7,468 bases of DNA from Bacillota bacterium (GCA_023405875.1 JAEXXN010000210.1:1-7468), one strand, 5' to 3'; counted from the stretch's first letter, positions 1 through 6,532 are shown. Numbers and translations are program-made. Notes: generated by a model not told the origin, from the letters alone.

Positions 1-1
1 A

Positions 2-1018
2 AGCTGGCTGGAATTGATTTATAACAAAACGAAAAATCCTTCAGTAAATGATTTTGCTATGGACTATTTTGATGTCTTCAGAGAGATGAGAAAACGCGGC
101 GAAATTGATGATAGTGCCAAAGCGGCATATGATAATGATACCAATGGGCGCCTGAGCTTTGAAATAAACAATATGTTCAGGCAAAATCACAGGCTGTGCA
201 ACAGAAATGTAAGAGCATATTTCCCTATACTTTATGATGACGTTATTATAAAAGAGCTTGACAAGGCATTGGTAACTCCCGACAAAGTAAGGGATGCAAT
301 TCAAAAGATCCTGGATGTGGACTTTTCGGCTTTTTATCGTGAGATGTCGTATTTCAACATGAAAAAGGGCATAGAAAAGGAATTCATTATGCAGTCAGTA
401 TGGCCTGATATCATACTGATGCCTGCATACGGAAACAATTCAATAATGTGGCAGGAAATAACCGGCAGAGTAAGAAATACACCGGGCCGTTTCATACTCC
501 CCATGTTCACCGACTCCAGTATTGATGAGCTGGTTCAAAAGCTGATGGGAGAATTCCGGTGGGAATTGTGCAAGACTATGATGGGGGTATCCTGGAACGA
601 TATCAGCATAAAGTCCCTGACATCGGAATATATGGATTATCTTCAGTTTTATAAAAAGAACAGGGAGCTTTCCGAAGAGACAAAAGAAAAGCTGAACCTG
701 CAGATAAAAAAATACAGGAATATTTCAAGACAGATATTTACTTCAGACTACATTACCTGGTTGAACTACGAGTCCAATGGTATTATAAGGCTTAACAAGG
801 TAGCTAGAGATATACTTTACAGGCATTGCCCCTTCCCGAAGGAAACGAGAGAAAGGATGGCCGACCATCCCAGCTATGCCACCTCGGCACATAGATTCAA
901 AATTATGAGAGCTAAGCAGATCAAGGATATAGAAAACAGATATGCAAAATATACTCAGAAGGGGATAATACTTGAGCCGGAAATGCTTGAGACCTTGAAT
1001 TTCTATAAGAATTTGTAA
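2..1018 (+). CDS. Unrecognised protein, C-terminal part (5' end outside window)
   Basis: The frame is open from the first bases of the window through TAA at 1016-1018, giving about 338 residues. A TTG at 14 is in frame but has no ribosome binding site and open frame continues before it, so this is almost certainly the 3' part of a longer gene. The protein is soluble-looking, with no membrane segment or signal peptide, and is rich in aromatic and charged residues. A tryptophan/proline/glycine-containing core is encoded at about 398-500 and includes MPAYGNNSIMW. A lysine/glutamate-rich, probably helical stretch follows at about 630-730. I do not recognise the family with confidence. It faintly recalls the C-terminal part of large clostridial proteins annotated as cyclic-nucleotide-binding, but that is memory only and no such domain is visible here. 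It converges on the prophage lysis genes and ends just before a terminator, so it may be the host flank or a phage moron. Confidence 0.8.
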   Translation, partial: SWLELIYNKTKNPSVNDFAMDYFDVFREMRKRGEIDDSAKAAYDNDTNGRLSFEINNMFRQNHRLCNRNVRAYFPILYDDVIIKELDKALVTPDKVRDAIQKILDVDFSAFYREMSYFNMKKGIEKEFIMQSVWPDIILMPAYGNNSIMWQEITGRVRNTPGRFILPMFTDSSIDELVQKLMGEFRWELCKTMMGVSWNDISIKSLTSEYMDYLQFYKKNRELSEETKEKLNLQIKKYRNISRQIFTSDYITWLNYESNGIIRLNKVARDILYRHCPFPKETRERMADHPSYATSAHRFKIMRAKQIKDIENRYAKYTQKGIILEPEMLETLNFYKNL

Positions 1019-1032
1019 GCATATGAACAGCA

Positions 1033-1065
1033 GGGACAGGTACAGAGTACCTGTCCCATTTTTTC
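1033..1065 (+). terminator. Rho-independent terminator of the plus-strand gene
   Basis: A perfect 11-bp stem (GGGACAGGTAC at 1033-1043, GTACCTGTCCC at 1047-1057) closes a 3-base AGA loop. It is followed by A and six T at 1059-1064. It lies 15 bases after the stop at 1018. On the minus strand the same stem follows the holin stop, but the bases after it (TGCTGTTCAT) form no continuous T-run. It is therefore a good plus-strand terminator and at best a weak one for the prophage operon. Confidence 0.9.
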
Positions 1066-1092
1066 ACAGGCCGGTCCGGATATTTTGTCCTG

Positions 1093-1434
1093 TCAGGAAG
1101 CATTGTTCTCCTTATCATATTCTGATGGATTACCACAGACCGCTAGTTGTGTTTTCATGTATTGAACAGCTTCTTCGATAAGCTGGTCCAGCTCCCTTTT
1201 TGATATCAGAAAACGTATCAAGCCCGGCAATACTTCATAGGCCCTGTCAACTACCATAGCATACTTCAGCTCACCTGTTCCAGCGCCTAAAGCCTTTTCT
1301 GCCTGAATGACAAGCCCGAGAATGATCTTTTTTACGGTGTCCTGTTTGCCTAGCCTATACAGGTAGGCAAGTGAAAAAAGAAAAATGATTATTATAAGTA
1401 TATTTAGCCAATTGTGTTTTAAGAAATCAATCAT
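1093..1434 (-). CDS. LL-H family phage holin
   Basis: This 113-residue protein has one N-terminal hydrophobic segment (about residues 8-26, including NILIIIIFLFSLAYLY). After it comes a charged soluble part with the pattern typical of the LL-H holin family (Pfam Phage_holin_6_1): residues 35-95 run KKIILGLVIQAEKALG, then VVDRAYEVLPGLIRF, then LDQLIEEAVQYMK. Holins accumulate in the cytoplasmic membrane and at a set time let the endolysin reach the cell wall. The start is ATG with AAGGAGG seven bases upstream, and this site overlaps the stop of the XhlA-like gene, so the two are probably translated together. It is the last gene of the minus-strand operon. The family call rests on remembered pattern and gene position. 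Confidence 0.88.
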   Translation of the reverse strand: MIDFLKHNWLNILIIIIFLFSLAYLYRLGKQDTVKKIILGLVIQAEKALGAGTGELKYAMVVDRAYEVLPGLIRFLISKRELDQLIEEAVQYMKTQLAVCGNPSEYDKENNAS

Positions 1435-1446
1435 GCTGTTTCCTCC

Positions 1447-1752
1447 TTATGTTTTGAAAAAATAAGTGACCACCGCTGTCACCAGCACGGCCACTATTGT
1501 CCTCACCAAATCATCCCAGCGCTTTGCAGGCTTGCTTTCGACTATACCAAGCTTATCCGCGATCTGCCTGATACTTTCTTTGATTTCATTCATGATATTA
1601 AAAATCATCCTGATTTGCTCTTCACTTACCGCATTGCCGCGCTCTACCTCTGCAACCCGGTCACTCAGCTCCTTAAAGCCTTTCTCCAGCCCCATCAGCC
1701 TTTTTTCCAGGTTATTAAATTGAATGCATTCTTTGCAGCGATTATTTTTCAT
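1447..1752 (-). CDS. XhlA-like (hemolysin XhlA family) lysis protein
   Basis: This 101-residue protein has a long predicted coiled-coil or helical part (about residues 13-70, many Glu, Lys, Leu and Ile) and a single C-terminal membrane segment at about residues 82-99 (LVRTIVAVLVTAVVTYFF), preceded by KRWDD. This layout is that of XhlA from the Bacillus PBSX lysis cassette, a small membrane protein that works with a holin and an endolysin. A CxxC pair (C6, C9) near the N-terminus is notable and could be a redox or metal site, but nothing else supports that. The start is ATG with GGAGG seven bases upstream. The gene sits 62 bases after the M15 peptidase and its stop overlaps the holin ribosome binding site. 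Confidence 0.82.
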   Translation of the reverse strand: MKNNRCKECIQFNNLEKRLMGLEKGFKELSDRVAEVERGNAVSEEQIRMIFNIMNEIKESIRQIADKLGIVESKPAKRWDDLVRTIVAVLVTAVVTYFFKT

Positions 1753-1814
1753 ATATTATCCTCCATAAACAAAAGGAAAGCACAATTGTAGACAGCTATT
1801 ATGACTCAGCATTA

Positions 1815-2258
1815 TCATTCTGTCCTTTCATCCCAAAAGGCGGCATTTTTTCTGCTATCCAGGTGAAAAAACGTATTATAGAAGCCTACGCCTCCTCCAA
1901 GACCATCAAGACTGCAAAGCTCCGTCCACTTTTTCTTGATATTCTGCAGATACTCCTCCTTCCTCTCTTTGGTGTATCCGGAGAACTCCTTCATAGGCAA
2001 TGCAATATCTGCCGCCACCCCAAGCATATGCTGGCTCTCCTTGGCACCCCCGATTGCCGCATTATACTCCGGTGTCCTGTAACCGCTGTTTACTATCATA
2101 ACTCGTTTATACCAAACCCTGAATTTTTCCAGCCTCTGGATATGGGCAATAACCTCTGCGTTGAGCAGCACCTCCCCGTTTGCACTGCACCTGAACTCGC
2201 TGATATTGAAATGCGGGGTGATCTGACCGTCATATACCTGGATATTAAGCTTGTTCAT
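1815..2258 (-). CDS. M15-family peptidase, probable phage endolysin
   Basis: This 147-residue protein has the zinc-peptidase signature of the M15 (D-Ala-D-Ala carboxypeptidase-like) family. It reads HFNISEFRC at 16-24, GYRTPEYN at 59-66, SQHMLGVAADI at 75-85 (zinc ligands H77 and D84) and FHLDSR at 131-136 (H132 the third ligand). It would cut peptide cross-links of peptidoglycan at lysis. There is no signal peptide, so release would depend on the holin genes next to it. The start is chosen at 2258 because GGAGGAG lies five bases upstream. An in-frame ATG at 2273 would put that ribosome binding site inside the coding region. The length is normal for a single-domain phage M15 enzyme, and no separate wall-binding domain is visible. 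All three zinc ligands are present, so it looks functional. Confidence 0.93.
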   Translation of the reverse strand: MNKLNIQVYDGQITPHFNISEFRCSANGEVLLNAEVIAHIQRLEKFRVWYKRVMIVNSGYRTPEYNAAIGGAKESQHMLGVAADIALPMKEFSGYTKERKEEYLQNIKKKWTELCSLDGLGGGVGFYNTFFHLDSRKNAAFWDERTE

Positions 2259-2302
2259 ATTTTCTCCTCCCATTCTTATTTATCGGTACTACAGATGTGT
2301 AT

Positions 2303-2320
2303 GCCGGAAGTGTTTCCGGC
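2303..2320 (-). other. Small inverted repeat upstream of the endolysin gene
   Basis: GCCGGAA at 2303-2309 and TTCCGGC at 2314-2320 form a perfect 7-bp stem with a 4-base loop, about 45 bases upstream of the peptidase start. No T-run follows on either strand, so it is not a standard terminator. It could be a transcript-processing or stabilising hairpin, or the remnant of a decayed gene. Its function is unknown. Confidence 0.5.
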
Positions 2321-2364
2321 TTCTGCTAGTACATACTATTCAACTTGTCCAAACTTTGTGCTGT

Positions 2365-2395
2365 GGGATGGGGGGGTAGTTTGGTTGGGGTTGGG
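2365..2395 (+). other. G-rich tract, possible G-quadruplex
   Basis: Runs of G on the plus strand lie at 2365-2367 (3), 2370-2376 (7), 2387-2390 (4) and 2393-2395 (3), separated by short loops, one of about 10 bases. This meets a relaxed G-quadruplex pattern. The plus strand is the template for the late operon here. The tract lies in a non-coding, decayed stretch, so it may have no function. Confidence 0.45.
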
Positions 2396-2412
2396 TAAGT
2401 GTCCTTATGTGC

Positions 2413-2517
2413 CTATGCTGCCTGCACTGCCAAATACTCTGCAACAACATTCTGATATTCGACATAGATAACAGGCTTCTCATATCCTTCTACCGGCTCC
2501 AGGTTCCATTTACCGGC
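2413..2517 (-). pseudogene. Short coding remnant, family unknown
   Basis: A minus-strand frame of 34 codons, bounded by TAA (2518-2520) and TAG (2413-2415), reads AGKWNLEPVEGYEKP followed by VIYVEYQNVVAEYLAVQAA. The sequence is protein-like (tyrosine, glutamate and valine-rich, ending in a plausible helix) but has no start codon and no ribosome binding site. It lies just downstream of the broken gene at 2571-2911, in a different context, and looks like the C-terminal end of a lost small tail-region gene. I cannot name the family. It could be a chance frame. Confidence 0.4.
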
Positions 2518-2570
2518 TTAACTAAGATTGCATAACTTATAACAAGATATCTTTTCAGCTCTTACCTACT

Positions 2571-2911
2571 TCACTCCAGCGCCCTTATTCTTGTTTCCAA
2601 ATCTATTATGGCTTCGGACATCGCTACCTTTTCATCGTCTAGCAGGTCATCTACTGTTTGTATTTCTATCGACTTAACCAAGTAGTTGACAACCACCTCT
2701 GCTTCGCCTACCGTATAGCCTGCGTGCTCCATGTACTACGTTTCCGGGTTATACTCCGGCCATTTTCCACCAAAGGCATCCAACCCTCAGCCAGCAATAT
2801 ACTTTCTGGTAGTAAATTATATCTTAACACAGTGCTGCCGTCTTATAATGTGCCTGTCACTGATAACTCTACCTGGGTTACTTGTTCGTTTTCTACTTTT
2901 GCGTAGTTCAT
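2571..2911 (-). pseudogene. Broken small tail-region gene (two nonsense codons plus frameshift)
   Basis: ATG at 2911, with AGGAAGG about seven bases upstream, begins MNYAKVENEQVTQVELSVTG. The frame stops at TAA (2843-2845), yet the same frame goes on sensibly with DGSTVLRYNLLPESILLAEG and WMPLVEN to about 2762. Coding then resumes in another frame from 2759 (PEYNPET), consistent with loss of one base. It meets TAG at 2736-2738, then continues YMEHAGYTVGEAEVVVNYLV and ends ALE at TGA 2571-2573. The joined product would be about 112 residues. The overall pattern (MNYAK-EN-Q-TQV, LKDGSTV, GW-PLVENKPEYNPET-Y) resembles small proteins commonly encoded between tail fiber and lysis genes of clostridial prophages, of unknown function. 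The likely ancestral codons were AAA/AAG and CAG, one or two substitutions away. Its intact ribosome binding site and conserved fragments suggest recent decay. Confidence 0.85.
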
Positions 2912-2925
2912 ATTAATTCCTTCCT

Positions 2926-3828
2926 TTATATATCCACGTAGTTAATATCATATACAGGATAATTAGGCGTATATCCTGTCCAAGTTATACCATTCGGAGA
3001 GAAATATACTTTATTATTTGAATTTGCTATAAAATTACCATTTGCATAACACCTGACATAGACGTTGCTACTAGAGCCATCTAGCGGTTTACCCCTGTCT
3101 GTTATAGTTACACCATTCGCAGATGTGTATACTTTTCCGTCATAACACCCAGCTACAAATATCCCATTACCAAAAACAATATTCAGAATTTCCATTCCAC
3201 CATTGACATATGCAGTTGTCCAATTTACACCATCATTTGAATAAGCTCTACCTAAATTGTTACCATTGCCACCATAAAAACCTCCTGCAAAAAAGTAACC
3301 ATTGCCATAAGCAACTGCTTGAATAACATATGATGCGCCCAAACTTCGGCTAGTCCACGTTATCCCTCGGTCTGTAGAATAGCCACCCAACCCATCTGTA
3401 CCAAAAGCTACCATTTTACTTCCATCTATATTACATGCAACTCCACCAACCCAATCGCCCGATACAACCACTTTTTTTCTGTTCCAATTTATCCCATCAC
3501 TAGATGTCATTACATATTCATCATCACAAACCATCCACAGTCCTAAATCTTTCCTATATTGCAATGAGTCAACTGCCCCAGTTCCCCTATATGTCCAGGT
3601 TGTTCCACCATTAGAGGAAGTGTAAAAATATGATGGACTCGTTGAACTAGCTGCTAACCATATATCTTTATTTCCATGTGCAAGACTAATTCCATAACTC
3701 GTACCGGACACAGGTAACCGTTCCCAGTTAATAGCATCGTATGATTTATACACTGCATACTCACCCAAAACAGAGCCTAAAAAATATCCTGATTGACCAC
3801 TACTCATCATTGTTCTATTTGCTAACAT
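2926..3828 (-). CDS. Predicted seven-bladed beta-propeller (Asp-box) tail protein, probable receptor-binding protein
   Basis: This 300-residue protein is built from seven Asp-box-like repeats of the form S-x-D/N-G-x-x-W: SYDAINW (29), SSNGGTTW (71), SSDGINW (109), STDRGITW (151), SNDGVNW (197), the degenerate SANGVTI (236) and SPNGITW (277). Spacing is 38-46 residues, and short beta-strand-like segments rich in G, Y, V and F (for example VAYGNGYFFAGG) lie between them. Seven units of about 41 residues fit a seven-bladed propeller, as in BNR/sialidase-like folds. No sialidase catalytic residues can be assigned, so it is more likely a carbohydrate- or surface-binding tail protein than an enzyme. 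The start is ATG with GGGGGGTGG six bases upstream, directly after the fiber stop. The gene is AT-rich (two hand-counted 60-base lines, 3181-3300, are 35-37% GC), unlike the baseplate genes, which suggests acquisition by exchange. Confidence 0.82.
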   Translation of the reverse strand: MLANRTMMSSGQSGYFLGSVLGEYAVYKSYDAINWERLPVSGTSYGISLAHGNKDIWLAASSTSPSYFYTSSNGGTTWTYRGTGAVDSLQYRKDLGLWMVCDDEYVMTSSDGINWNRKKVVVSGDWVGGVACNIDGSKMVAFGTDGLGGYSTDRGITWTSRSLGASYVIQAVAYGNGYFFAGGFYGGNGNNLGRAYSNDGVNWTTAYVNGGMEILNIVFGNGIFVAGCYDGKVYTSANGVTITDRGKPLDGSSSNVYVRCYANGNFIANSNNKVYFSPNGITWTGYTPNYPVYDINYVDI

Positions 3829-3842
3829 CGTAAACCACCCCC

Positions 3843-4907
3843 CTACGTTGTAAAATTATTTCCAGCTAAAAAGCCATACCACCTAGTGCCACCATTTACA
3901 GTTACAAAAGTTAACACCGCTGTCTTATTTGTTATAAACGATGGTATCGCTCCATTACTCCATTGAACACTAGATGGAAATGTAATAGCATATAATGTGG
4001 ATGGCTGTCTAATAATTACTGTAATAGAACATGCAGCTCCACTTGCAGACGGATTAGAAAATGCCAAAGTACATGCACCTGTAGGTGTTATATCAAATAT
4101 ATTTCCTGTTGTAATATCGAAAGTGACTGTCCCTGTTGTTGCAGGAGTAGTACCAATTGCTTCACTATAGTCTTTTATTTTAGGTCTTGTTACGAAATTA
4201 TCTTGATTATTTATTTCACCAGATACCAGACCCCCAGCTTTAGGCAATGCATTATTTGCTAAAGTTCCTTGCGCGGCTGTTGCATATACACCAGCATGAG
4301 TATGATTACCCAAAGCAACTGTAGAAGCTGTAGTACCAGTATCTAAATAGGCCGCTGCTTTAAGACCCAATATCGTTCTTGCTTCCGCTAATGTTTTCTT
4401 CACAAACGCTCCTGCTCCCGATGCTACTAAAAAATCATTTGCTGCCGTTGCAAGGCTGTGAGCTATATGACCACTATGAGGAGCTGCTGCGCTTGTGTGA
4501 GCGTTCAGATTTGTTTGCACCGCATCTACGTTATCCTTTCGGGCTATATCATCCGCTGCACTGGGGGCTGCCACTTTTGCCCGGCCATTTGCATCCCGGC
4601 GAATAATCTTGTTGGCAGTTGCAGCCGGTACTGCACCATGTGCCGCATCTTCTGCCGAATGCGTCGTAACTGTCTGGCTTAATGCCGTAATCGCATCAGC
4701 ATTTCCCTTAACAGTCTGGATTGTCCTCCCTGCACCGGCAAGGTTGTCCACCTTGGCCTGCGCACCTGCTGGAGTTTCTTTTGCAGCAACACCCGCATCT
4801 ATTTTATCCCAGTTGTCGTTCAGCATGGTTTTAATGTTGAAATAGTCATTACCATCGTTATCCGGGTCTTTTTTTAGTAAATTCAAATTGGTTGTATAAT
4901 CTGACAT
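3843..4907 (-). CDS. Modular phage tail fiber protein
   Basis: This 354-residue fiber has an N-terminal attachment-type segment (NLNLLKKDPDNDGNDYFNI and WDKIDAG, residues 7-39). Next comes an alanine-rich shaft with the ATANKIIRRDANGRAKVA module often seen in clostridial phage fibers (about 96-113). The shaft also contains GNHTHAG (200-206), a G-x-H-x-H motif like the metal-binding HxH motifs of trimeric T4 fiber tips. A C-terminal beta-rich domain follows (about 255-354: TGNIFDIT, TLAFSN, ITFPSSVQW, VLTFVTVNGGTRWYGFLAG), a type shared by many fiber tips. It would trimerise, anchor to the baseplate by its N-terminus and contact the host surface. The start is set at ATG 4907, eight bases after the upstream stop, with AGGGGGTG about ten bases before it. 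A longer in-frame ATG at 4949 would lie inside the previous gene. GC content falls from about 57% (4561-4620) to 38% (4201-4260) within the gene. Confidence 0.9.
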   Translation of the reverse strand: MSDYTTNLNLLKKDPDNDGNDYFNIKTMLNDNWDKIDAGVAAKETPAGAQAKVDNLAGAGRTIQTVKGNADAITALSQTVTTHSAEDAAHGAVPAATANKIIRRDANGRAKVAAPSAADDIARKDNVDAVQTNLNAHTSAAAPHSGHIAHSLATAANDFLVASGAGAFVKKTLAEARTILGLKAAAYLDTGTTASTVALGNHTHAGVYATAAQGTLANNALPKAGGLVSGEINNQDNFVTRPKIKDYSEAIGTTPATTGTVTFDITTGNIFDITPTGACTLAFSNPSASGAACSITVIIRQPSTLYAITFPSSVQWSNGAIPSFITNKTAVLTFVTVNGGTRWYGFLAGNNFTT

Positions 4908-4914
4908 TATTGTT

Positions 4915-5466
4915 TCACACCCCCTGTATAATTGGCCTGAACGGCGCAAAATCTGTTAATTTTTTTTCTTCTATTTCATTGAGCTTAAGCTGCCGTACCT
5001 GCTTCAGCATCAGGTATAGATACTCAAACTCAAAGGGCAGGTGCGCAGGCCTAAGCTCTTCAATGGTATTTGTCAGGTCTGCCATATTTGGCGGTGCTCC
5101 CAGGACATTCGCAAACCGTATGTGTATGACGCCCTCCTGGAAAGTCACCTCGACACCTCCGTTTGTGTATGCATCTGCAACAAGCTTGAGCAATACCGCA
5201 TCTGCCTTACCGTTGCCTCTCATCCTGCTTTTGATAACAGACCGGCGGTCATCCAAAGGCTTACCGATATCGGTTTGCAGTCCTAATTCCTTTTCATACA
5301 CCGCCAGGCCCCAGGTTGCCTTGTCAATATCCAGCTGTGTTTCTATATCTTCAATAGCTGTCAGAATACTGTCGAATTCTGCACCTTCTGCTTCCATTAC
5401 CTGCTCAAATACCTTGGAGCTTCTCCAGTGGGGCGGCAGGTAGCCGAGCATTTCCTTCTTACGCAA
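4915..5466 (-). CDS. xkdU: YmfQ/XkdU-like baseplate protein (DUF2313)
   Basis: This 183-residue protein matches the YmfQ/DUF2313 family (XkdU of Bacillus PBSX, related in role to P2 gpI) in size, position and pattern. It begins with a YLPPHWRSSKVFEQVMEAEG segment (9-28), has ELGLQTDIGKPLDDRRSVI in the middle (60-78) and ends with LRPAHLPFEFEYLYL (138-152). These proteins join the baseplate wedge to the tail fibers. The start is TTG at 5466, preceded by GGGGGTGG at six bases and overlapping the xkdT stop by eight bases (TTGCGTAA). An in-frame ATG at 5451 has a purine-rich sequence directly against it and is a poorer choice. It lies directly before the fiber gene, as expected. Confidence 0.9.
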   Translation of the reverse strand: MRKKEMLGYLPPHWRSSKVFEQVMEAEGAEFDSILTAIEDIETQLDIDKATWGLAVYEKELGLQTDIGKPLDDRRSVIKSRMRGNGKADAVLLKLVADAYTNGGVEVTFQEGVIHIRFANVLGAPPNMADLTNTIEELRPAHLPFEFEYLYLMLKQVRQLKLNEIEEKKLTDFAPFRPIIQGV

Positions 5467-6532
5467 TGGTCACCACCCCCAGTACCGGCACTTCGTTGTT
5501 TATAATCGGTATATTGTCTGTGCCCCCGTTGATCCTTAAATCTGCATAGTCACGGATCCCGGTTTCATCCAGGAGCCTGTACCCAATCTGGGCATAGCTT
5601 ACCTCTGTGATATCCTCCCTGAAGGTGATGGACCTGAAATATTCTTTCAGCTTTGCTTCTACCTTTACCCTTCTTTGCTCCTCGGTATAGGCAGGATCTC
5701 TATTCAAGGCTGTAAAAGCTACATCTATCGTCTTTCCCTCTGCACTTACCACAGTACAGTAAGCTCCAACAGGGGCAGTTCCCTTTCCTTCGCCTTCGGC
5801 CTCCGGATCAATGTAGCTTTGTACCCTTGATACCACTTCGGCATTGGCAGGCTCTTTGTTGGAATCTATCAGGATAATCTTAACCGTATTGTTTCCGTTC
5901 CAGAGAGACACTACCCTGGCGTCACCGACCCCCGTCACTTCCTTAGCCCACATTTTGTACTGCGACTTGTTCCCGCTGGTAGGAGGGGTCTTGATCCTTT
6001 CATAGTACCTCTGCAGCAGGTCTTCATCCTGTTCGGTATTATAACCTCCCCCTGTCGGCTCCGGATTGGTGACTGAGGTTATTCCCGCAATAGAAACAGG
6101 CATGTATTTTATGGTATTTGCCGGTACATTTCCCTCATCCCCTGCAACAACAGCCTTAATATGGACCATAGCATTTTCATTTACTGTTACACTTTCATCA
6201 GCTTTGAATTGAGTACCTGACTCGGTCTGGAACAAGTCCCCCTGGTTGATGCTTCCGGTTCCTTCAACTCGAAGCTGCCCCTCTGCATAGGTCGCCGGCT
6301 TCCGTTCCATACCGGTGCGCTGATATATTCTTTTTGCCAATTCTTCTCCGCTAAGCATTTCAATATCCATTTTCCCAATAGTGCCGTCAAGGGCTATATA
6401 TACCTGCTCCATCTCCAATACCGAAGGCTCGATACAATCATATATCACTCCGCCTTCTCTTTTGTCGTAGTCGGCTTTTACCCCCTCCAGAATTCTTTTT
6501 CTTATTACATCAGCTGTTTGATTTTCATACAA
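5459..6532 (-). CDS. xkdT: Baseplate J/gp47 family protein (XkdT-like)
   Basis: This 357-residue protein belongs to the baseplate J family (PF04865; XkdT in PBSX, gpJ in P2), which forms the wedge of the contractile-tail baseplate. The start region reads YENQTADVIRKRIL and DYDKREGGVIYD, the usual N-terminus. The family marks follow: GDEGNVPANTI at about 131-141, NPEPTGGGYNTEQDEDLLQ at about 156-174 and a C-terminal segment with FREDITEVSYAQIGYRLLD. I chose TTG at 6532 because GGAGGTGA lies five bases upstream and homologs begin MYE. A TTG at 6547 would place that ribosome binding site inside the gene. It overlaps the xkdS stop by eight bases (TTGTATGA), so translation is probably coupled. Length and motifs are complete. 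Confidence 0.94.
   Translation of the reverse strand: MYENQTADVIRKRILEGVKADYDKREGGVIYDCIEPSVLEMEQVYIALDGTIGKMDIEMLSGEELAKRIYQRTGMERKPATYAEGQLRVEGTGSINQGDLFQTESGTQFKADESVTVNENAMVHIKAVVAGDEGNVPANTIKYMPVSIAGITSVTNPEPTGGGYNTEQDEDLLQRYYERIKTPPTSGNKSQYKMWAKEVTGVGDARVVSLWNGNNTVKIILIDSNKEPANAEVVSRVQSYIDPEAEGEGKGTAPVGAYCTVVSAEGKTIDVAFTALNRDPAYTEEQRRVKVEAKLKEYFRSITFREDITEVSYAQIGYRLLDETGIRDYADLRINGGTDNIPIINNEVPVLGVVTIA

Larger units (their letters stand above)
2274..2412. other. Gene-free stretch upstream of the endolysin gene
   Basis: No coding frame with a credible start or ribosome binding site is seen here. The stretch holds only the small hairpin at 2303-2320 and the G-rich tract at 2365-2395. Its left end carries the ribosome binding site region of the peptidase gene. 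Together with the two remnants further right it makes a 650-base gap without an intact gene in an otherwise tightly packed operon. Confidence 0.6.

Noticed and set aside
921..1136. Minus-strand frame of 71 codons between the holin and the plus-strand gene
   Set aside because: It overlaps the terminator and both gene ends and has no ribosome binding site or protein-like pattern.
1863..2471. Plus-strand frame of 202 codons across the peptidase gene
   Set aside because: It lies antisense to the well-supported M15 gene, has no convincing ribosome binding site and its translation resembles no domain.
2340..2480. Minus-strand 47-codon frame starting about 2480
   Set aside because: The G-rich tract gives a proline-rich tail, the ribosome binding site is placed too close to the start, and it overlaps the more protein-like remnant frame.
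2491..2518. Direct repeat TACCGGCT at 2491-2498 and 2511-2518
   Set aside because: Eight bases in two copies is too short to call an att site or target-site duplication without a partner element.
2658..2906. Plus-strand frame of 82 codons opposite the broken gene
   Set aside because: The minus strand there shows the conserved gene remnant; the plus frame is its shadow.
4892..5443. Plus-strand frame of 183 codons across the xkdU-like gene
   Set aside because: It is antisense to a gene with clear family features; the serine-rich translation is typical of a shadow frame.
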